From NCBI GenBank assembly GCA_050874585.1, contig JBNMKZ010000034.1, positions 1 through 25,341 on the forward strand: DNA of 25,341 nt, read 5' to 3'. Shown here one piece after another: positions 22,052 to 25,341 of the stretch (position 1 is the first letter of the stretch; every line of letters begins with the position of its first letter). The notes beneath the pieces are model-generated. The model was not told the DNA's origin, ran no database searches, and saw only the letters and a program-made list of their open reading frames with translations. Source of the stretch: UBA1067 sp050874585 (GTDB lineage: Bacteria > Verrucomicrobiota > Kiritimatiellia > RFP12 > UBA1067). The position numbers and the translations under genes were made by a program.

Positions 22052-23068
22052 ATGGTCTACGATTGCTTCACGTTCTTCAATGAACTGGACTTGCTGGAAG
22101 TCCGGCTGAACGTCCTGAACGCCGTCGTCGACCGTTTTGTCATTGCGGAGGCGACGCGGACGCATCGGGGCAAACCGAAAGAATTGCTCTTCAGGAAGAA
22201 CGCGGCGCGTTTCGCGGCTTTCGCCGACAAGATTACCTATGTCGTTGTGGACGACCTTCTCCCCGAGGAGGAGGTCGAGCGTGATGTCTTCAACCTGCCG
22301 TGGGTCAACGAGAACCGGCAGCGCAACGCCCTTGCTCGCGGACTGACTGAGGCTCGCCCCGAGGATGTCGTCATGGTCTCGGATCTTGACGAGATACCGC
22401 GTCCCGAATCCGTTCGTGCGGCGCGGCACCTGCTTGAGGATGGGCGGGCGCAGAGCGTCCGGTTCGCGATGTCGTTCTACAACTTCTACCTGAACTTCAG
22501 GAACTTCTCCTGCGCGAAGTGGATGCTTGGCACGTGTGCGATTCGCTTTGGGTCGCTGGGGGACGCGGCATTCTTTCGAGGCGTTCCAATTGACCGCTAT
22601 ACGCAGGCCGCCGAAAACCAGGGCGCAACTCTCCAGAAGGTGCGCTTCCTTCGGGCGGATGCGACGCTCCCGCAGGCTGGATGGCACTTCTCCTACTTGG
22701 GCGGGCTCGCGGCGATTCAGTCGAAACTTGCCGCGTTTTCGCATTCCGAATTCAGCGGACTTCCGTTGGACGTGCTGGCGGCACGCCTGAAGGAAGGGCG
22801 CGACCTCTTCGGCCGCGCTGGGCGTTCCTTCGGTGTGGCCCTTGATGGGACATTCCCGCGCTACATCCGTGAGAACAGGATGAAGTTCCGCGACTTCCTT
22901 TTCCCTGTAGATGAGGACTACCTGAAGCGGACGCGCTGGCCCAAGCGGTGGGCGCGGATTCGCGGTTGCCTGTATGCGTGGGTCGTTCACCTCGTGCCGC
23001 ACGCCCTTGTGCCGGGCCTTGTGCGGATGCGCGATCGCCTGCTGTCGAAGGCTGGAAGGCGCGGATAA
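22052..23068 (+). CDS. Glycosyltransferase family 17 protein
   Basis: ATG 22052 gives a 338-aa protein beginning MVYDCFTFFNELDLLEVRLN, which is the usual GT17 start (PF04724, named after beta-1,4-GlcNAc transferases acting on mannose). The DxD-type site is SDLDEIP (Asp111, Asp113), followed by a typical FAMSFYNFYLNF block. Bacterial members are thought to modify surface glycans; the donor and acceptor here are unknown. No strong Shine-Dalgarno sequence is present and the gene is probably coupled to the exporter 5 nt upstream. The stop overlaps the next start (TAATG). Confidence 0.85.
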   Translation: MVYDCFTFFNELDLLEVRLNVLNAVVDRFVIAEATRTHRGKPKELLFRKNAARFAAFADKITYVVVDDLLPEEEVERDVFNLPWVNENRQRNALARGLTEARPEDVVMVSDLDEIPRPESVRAARHLLEDGRAQSVRFAMSFYNFYLNFRNFSCAKWMLGTCAIRFGSLGDAAFFRGVPIDRYTQAAENQGATLQKVRFLRADATLPQAGWHFSYLGGLAAIQSKLAAFSHSEFSGLPLDVLAARLKEGRDLFGRAGRSFGVALDGTFPRYIRENRMKFRDFLFPVDEDYLKRTRWPKRWARIRGCLYAWVVHLVPHALVPGLVRMRDRLLSKAGRRG

Positions 23069-23838
23069 TGTCGGCGCGGGTCTCCATTGCCGTCGGTGTC
23101 TACAATGGCGAGCGCTATCTCGTCGAGTTGTTGGATTCGATTCGCGCCCAGACGTTCACCGACTGGGAGTGCGTCCTTGTGGATGACGGTTCGACGGACG
23201 GTTCGGCGCAGATTCTGCACGATTTTGCCGCGAGGGACAGCCGGTTTCGCGTCCTTTCTCAGACGAACGCAGGCGTTGGTGCGGCGCGGAATGCCGCGAT
23301 GCGCGCAAGTGCCGCGCCCTTCCTGATGTTCGCCGACCAGGATGACCGACTCGCACCCACGGCTGTTGCGCGGGCCCTTGAGGCGATTGAGTCCGCACAG
23401 GCGGATGTCGTGCGCTTCCATTCGAACAGGGTCGCGAAGGGTTCGGTCTTCGTCTGGGAGCACATCTACCGTCGTGCCGCGCTTTCGGATGTCGCCTTTC
23501 CGCCGATTACGGGCGGGGAGGATACGGCGTTTTTCTGGGAACTCGGTTTCCGTGACTTGGTGCGCGTCGAGATTCCCGACATCCTCTACTGGCAGCGTCC
23601 GCACAGGGGCAGTTTCTCGCGGGCCGTTTCGCCGCGCTACATTGCCAATGTCTTCACGGGCTTTCGCGTCATGGCGCGGACGGGACGACGCTACGGCCTC
23701 ACTTCGTGGGGACTTGTCCGTCGGCTCTTTCCGCATGTGGCGTGGTTCGTCCTTTCCGTGTTGGCGCGGCACTTCTCGTGGGCGAATGTGTGCGCACTCT
23801 GTCGTGAGGGCTTCCGTAGGGAGGATGCCCATGGGTGA
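23068..23838 (+). CDS. Glycosyltransferase family 2 protein
   Basis: The 256-aa protein starts at ATG 23068, sharing one base with the previous stop codon. It has the GT-A fold signatures of family 2: VSIAVGVYNGERYL, VLVDDGSTDGS (Asp39/Asp40), NAGVGAARNAAM and the second acidic site ADQDDR (Asp90, Asp92, Asp93). The acidic GGEDTAFFWE block fits the catalytic-base region. It transfers a nucleotide-activated sugar, probably onto the envelope glycan handled by the neighbouring genes. No membrane anchor is obvious. Its 3' end overlaps the next gene by 8 nt. Confidence 0.88.
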   Translation: MSARVSIAVGVYNGERYLVELLDSIRAQTFTDWECVLVDDGSTDGSAQILHDFAARDSRFRVLSQTNAGVGAARNAAMRASAAPFLMFADQDDRLAPTAVARALEAIESAQADVVRFHSNRVAKGSVFVWEHIYRRAALSDVAFPPITGGEDTAFFWELGFRDLVRVEIPDILYWQRPHRGSFSRAVSPRYIANVFTGFRVMARTGRRYGLTSWGLVRRLFPHVAWFVLSVLARHFSWANVCALCREGFRREDAHG

Positions 23839-24667
23839 GTTTCGTCGGGAGGACTGGTGCGCGGCACGGCTGAGTGCCGATCGGGAACTGGGACTGCCCA
23901 CGTGGCTCGGTCGCACGGATGTCACTGCCGTCGCCTATGTCTTCGGAACGCCCGAGCGGATGCCGTGCTACGCCCGCGCCATTGAGCTTGCCCTGCGCGA
24001 GACGTACCGTTGGTGCGGTCGCCTCAGGACGACGCTCGTCGTGAACCGTCCGACGGCGGAACTGGAGTCGTTCGCGGTGGAATGCGGCAACCTCCTGCGC
24101 ATCGATGTCGACGAGTCGCTGAAGCCGGGGGACATCGTCGGTTTCTCGCGCAACATGATTCGGACGCTACCCGAGCGGTTTGATACGCCCTACCTCCTGA
24201 ATGTCCACCCGGATGGCTTTCCTCTGCGGGCGGGGCTCGACGCGTTCGTTGGACGCTGGGACTACATTGGCGGTCCATGGGAGATTGGGCATGACGACTG
24301 GATTACGCGGCGGCTCCTGACGCGGCACGATGGCGCGGGGAATGGAGGCTTCGCACTGAGGACGCGGCGGATTTGCGAGGCGGGTGCGGCGGCCTATCGG
24401 CGGTTTTGGAAGATGCTGCCAGATTGTTATCTGCTGTATGAGGACGTGTTCTTCACGCGATTCCTGCCGCGCTGGCAGCCGAACTATGCGCGGCGGATCT
24501 CGTTGGCGTCCCGTGAGGAGGCGGCTCGTTTTGCCTTGTGCGAGAATTGTGCCGCGCAGGATGCGTTTGGCGGCCTGCCGTTCGGGTTCCATTCCTGGAA
24601 GGCTCTGGAGCGTTTGCAGGCACAGGGCCTTTGGCGGGACGAATCCGCATCCCAGAATTGCCGTTGA
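23831..24667 (+). CDS. DUF5672-type putative glycosyltransferase
   Basis: ATG 23831 has AGGGAGG (23818-23824) 6 nt upstream and is preferred over ATG 23825. The 278-aa protein resembles DUF5672 (PF18922), found in polysaccharide clusters: DAFVGRWDYIGGPWEIG followed by GNGGFALRTRRIC, plus YLLYEDVFFTRFLP and the FGFHSWKALE ending. The family is expected to be a GT-A-like sugar transferase but its chemistry is not established, as far as I recall. It is the last gene of the exporter/GT operon; a hairpin follows its stop within 5 nt. Confidence 0.7.
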   Translation: MGEFRREDWCAARLSADRELGLPTWLGRTDVTAVAYVFGTPERMPCYARAIELALRETYRWCGRLRTTLVVNRPTAELESFAVECGNLLRIDVDESLKPGDIVGFSRNMIRTLPERFDTPYLLNVHPDGFPLRAGLDAFVGRWDYIGGPWEIGHDDWITRRLLTRHDGAGNGGFALRTRRICEAGAAAYRRFWKMLPDCYLLYEDVFFTRFLPRWQPNYARRISLASREEAARFALCENCAAQDAFGGLPFGFHSWKALERLQAQGLWRDESASQNCR

Positions 24668-24671
24668 TGGA

Positions 24672-24712
24672 GGGGCGCGGCGGTTTTGATCTGCCGCGCT
24701 CCGCGTCGTTTT
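24672..24712 (+). terminator. Hairpin terminator candidate after the glycosyltransferase operon
   Basis: GGGGCGCGGC (24672-24681) pairs with GCCGCGCTCC (24693-24702), ten pairs including one G-U, around an 11-nt loop. TTTT follows at 24709-24712, slightly far from the stem. The left arm is itself part of the repeated GGGCGCGGCGGTTTTGA sequence. Confidence 0.5.
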
Positions 24713-24780
24713 CCAGTTGGGACTTGTTCGAGTCGCAACTGGAACTCGTCTGAGTCGCAAGTTGGGCGCGGCGGTTTTGA
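24673..24780. repeat. Direct repeat GGGCGCGGCGGTTTTGA flanking element C
   Basis: The same 17-nt sequence occurs at 24673-24689 and 24764-24780, on either side of the hairpin element. It contains the GGCGCGGCRGTTT core found beside the other two elements. Confidence 0.7.
24713..24765. repeat. Triple-arm hairpin element, copy C
   Basis: CCAGTTGGGACT (24713-24724) is complementary to AGTCGCAACTGG (24731-24742, 11/12), and a second direct copy AGTCGCAAGTTGG starts at 24753, exactly 22 nt later. GAACTCGT (24742-24749) between the direct copies is also present at the same place in copy B (12249-12256). Confidence 0.55.
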
Positions 24781-25341
24781 ACCCTGGGAAAGGCGCAGTG
24801 GCTTGCGGGGGTCCCGGGACGGTGCGGTGTCTTTGCCGCTGAACACACTGAAAGCCGCGCTGCGGCACACAGAATGGGGTGCCGAGGCCTCCGGCCGAAC
24901 ACGAAAGTGCACGAAAGCCCTTCGGGACACGAAAGTCGGGAGGGGTTTTCGTGTCCGTCGCGAGGCGGTGTTCGTGAGCTTTCGTGTTCGCCCGAAGGGC
25001 CATGTGTCCGTGAGTGCCGTTCTGTTCGTGCGTTTCGTGGTTCGGTTTCATGTTCATTTTTCCTTTCGTTTATCGGTTTCGTGTCGTCGGTTCGTCGGGG
25101 CTTCGCAGCAAGCCCCCCATATATATAGGTGCACTGATGCGACATCGGTTTTTGATTTCTGCCACTGAACACACTGAACCACCTGGCGGTGGACACTGAA
25201 ATTCACGGAAGTGCGCGGCGTTTTCGTGTCCGGCTTCGCCGGTTTTGGTGGCTTTTCGTGTTCAGCACCGCAGGGAGATCGAAAGCTTTCCGTGCCCTTC
25301 AGTGTCCGCCGTAAGGCGGCTTCAGTGCATTCGGTGGCAAA
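24781..25341. repeat. Gene-free tract of degenerate CACGAAAG / CACTGAA repeats
   Basis: No gene is supported. GCCRCTGAACACACTGAA occurs at 24835-24852 and 25161-25178 (17/18). GAACACGAAAG (24897-24907) has an inverted copy at 24979-24989; GGACACGAAA (24925-24934) at 24947-24956; GCCCTTCGGG (24917-24926) at 24991-25000; GGACACTGAA (25191-25200) at 25298-25307. Short hairpins punctuate the tract, for example GGGGCTT/AAGCCCC (25097-25116) and CCACC/GGTGG (25179-25192). The left halves read CACGAAAG or CACTGAA and the right halves read the complement, so units converge. The tract continues past the window edge. Confidence 0.6.

Noticed and set aside
23342..23830. N-terminal extension of the DUF5672 frame
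   Set aside because: It overlaps the GT2 gene out of frame and has Arg/Ser-rich low-complexity composition; ATG 23831 has an excellent ribosome binding site.
24167..25057. 296-codon minus-strand frame over the end of the window
   Set aside because: It is antisense to the DUF5672 gene and then runs through the repeat tract; no domain is seen.
24781..25341. tRNA or other classical RNA gene in the terminal gene-free region
   Set aside because: The hairpins do not form a cloverleaf and no conserved tRNA or rRNA sequence was found.

Overview
The window reads as a GC-rich Gram-negative chromosome, most likely a gut-type member of the Verrucomicrobiota/Kiritimatiellota group (PVC superphylum). This placement is inferred from the gene set: secreted autotransporter-associated beta-strand protein, secreted FAD-oxidoreductase and GH92 domains, TonB/ExbB/ExbD, an MsbA-type exporter with glycosyltransferases, and no SusC/SusD pair. 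All recognisable genes are on the + strand.

Region 1 (1-12149) is one long carbohydrate operon. After a gene-free, hairpin-rich stretch, a 20-bp perfect palindrome and a promoter precede a GntR/LacI-type regulator. Tightly coupled to it are a secreted beta-strand repeat protein, a GH5 enzyme with two tandem N-terminal sandwich-like modules, an unusual single polypeptide joining an FAD-dependent oxidoreductase to a full GH92 alpha-mannosidase, and a GH2 beta-mannosidase/exo-glucosaminidase-type enzyme. GH92 plus GH2 suggests mannose-rich glycans such as N-glycans or mannan as substrate (inference).

Region 2 (12150-13997) is accessory DNA. It holds its own promoter, a 46-codon ORF and a lower-GC rhuM gene. 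Immediately after the rhuM stop lies a decayed second copy of the 3' end of the GH2 gene, so the module sits between two diverged copies of the same gene tail. A hairpin terminator closes the unit.

Region 3 (13998-20001) holds housekeeping-type units: a DUF4153 membrane protein; an ExbB-ExbD-TonB-HAD phosphatase operon whose ExbB is unusually small; and a mutarotase/NAD synthetase pair whose promoter -10 box overlaps the previous gene's stop codon and leaves almost no 5' leader. Region 4 (20002-24667) is an ABC exporter followed by three glycosyltransferase-type genes, probably for envelope glycolipid or LPS assembly. Region 5 (24668-25341) is gene-free and packed with repeats and hairpins.

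Two genome-wide-looking signals stand out. First, five promoters share a near-identical extended -10 (TTTGG or TATGG followed by TATAAT). Second, three intergenic elements (12214-12278, 13873-13936, 24713-24765) share one architecture: an inverted arm followed by two direct copies spaced exactly 22 nt apart. Their arm sequences differ while self-complementarity is kept, and each lies next to a GGCGCGGCRGTTT motif. This element family is the best candidate here for something undescribed.
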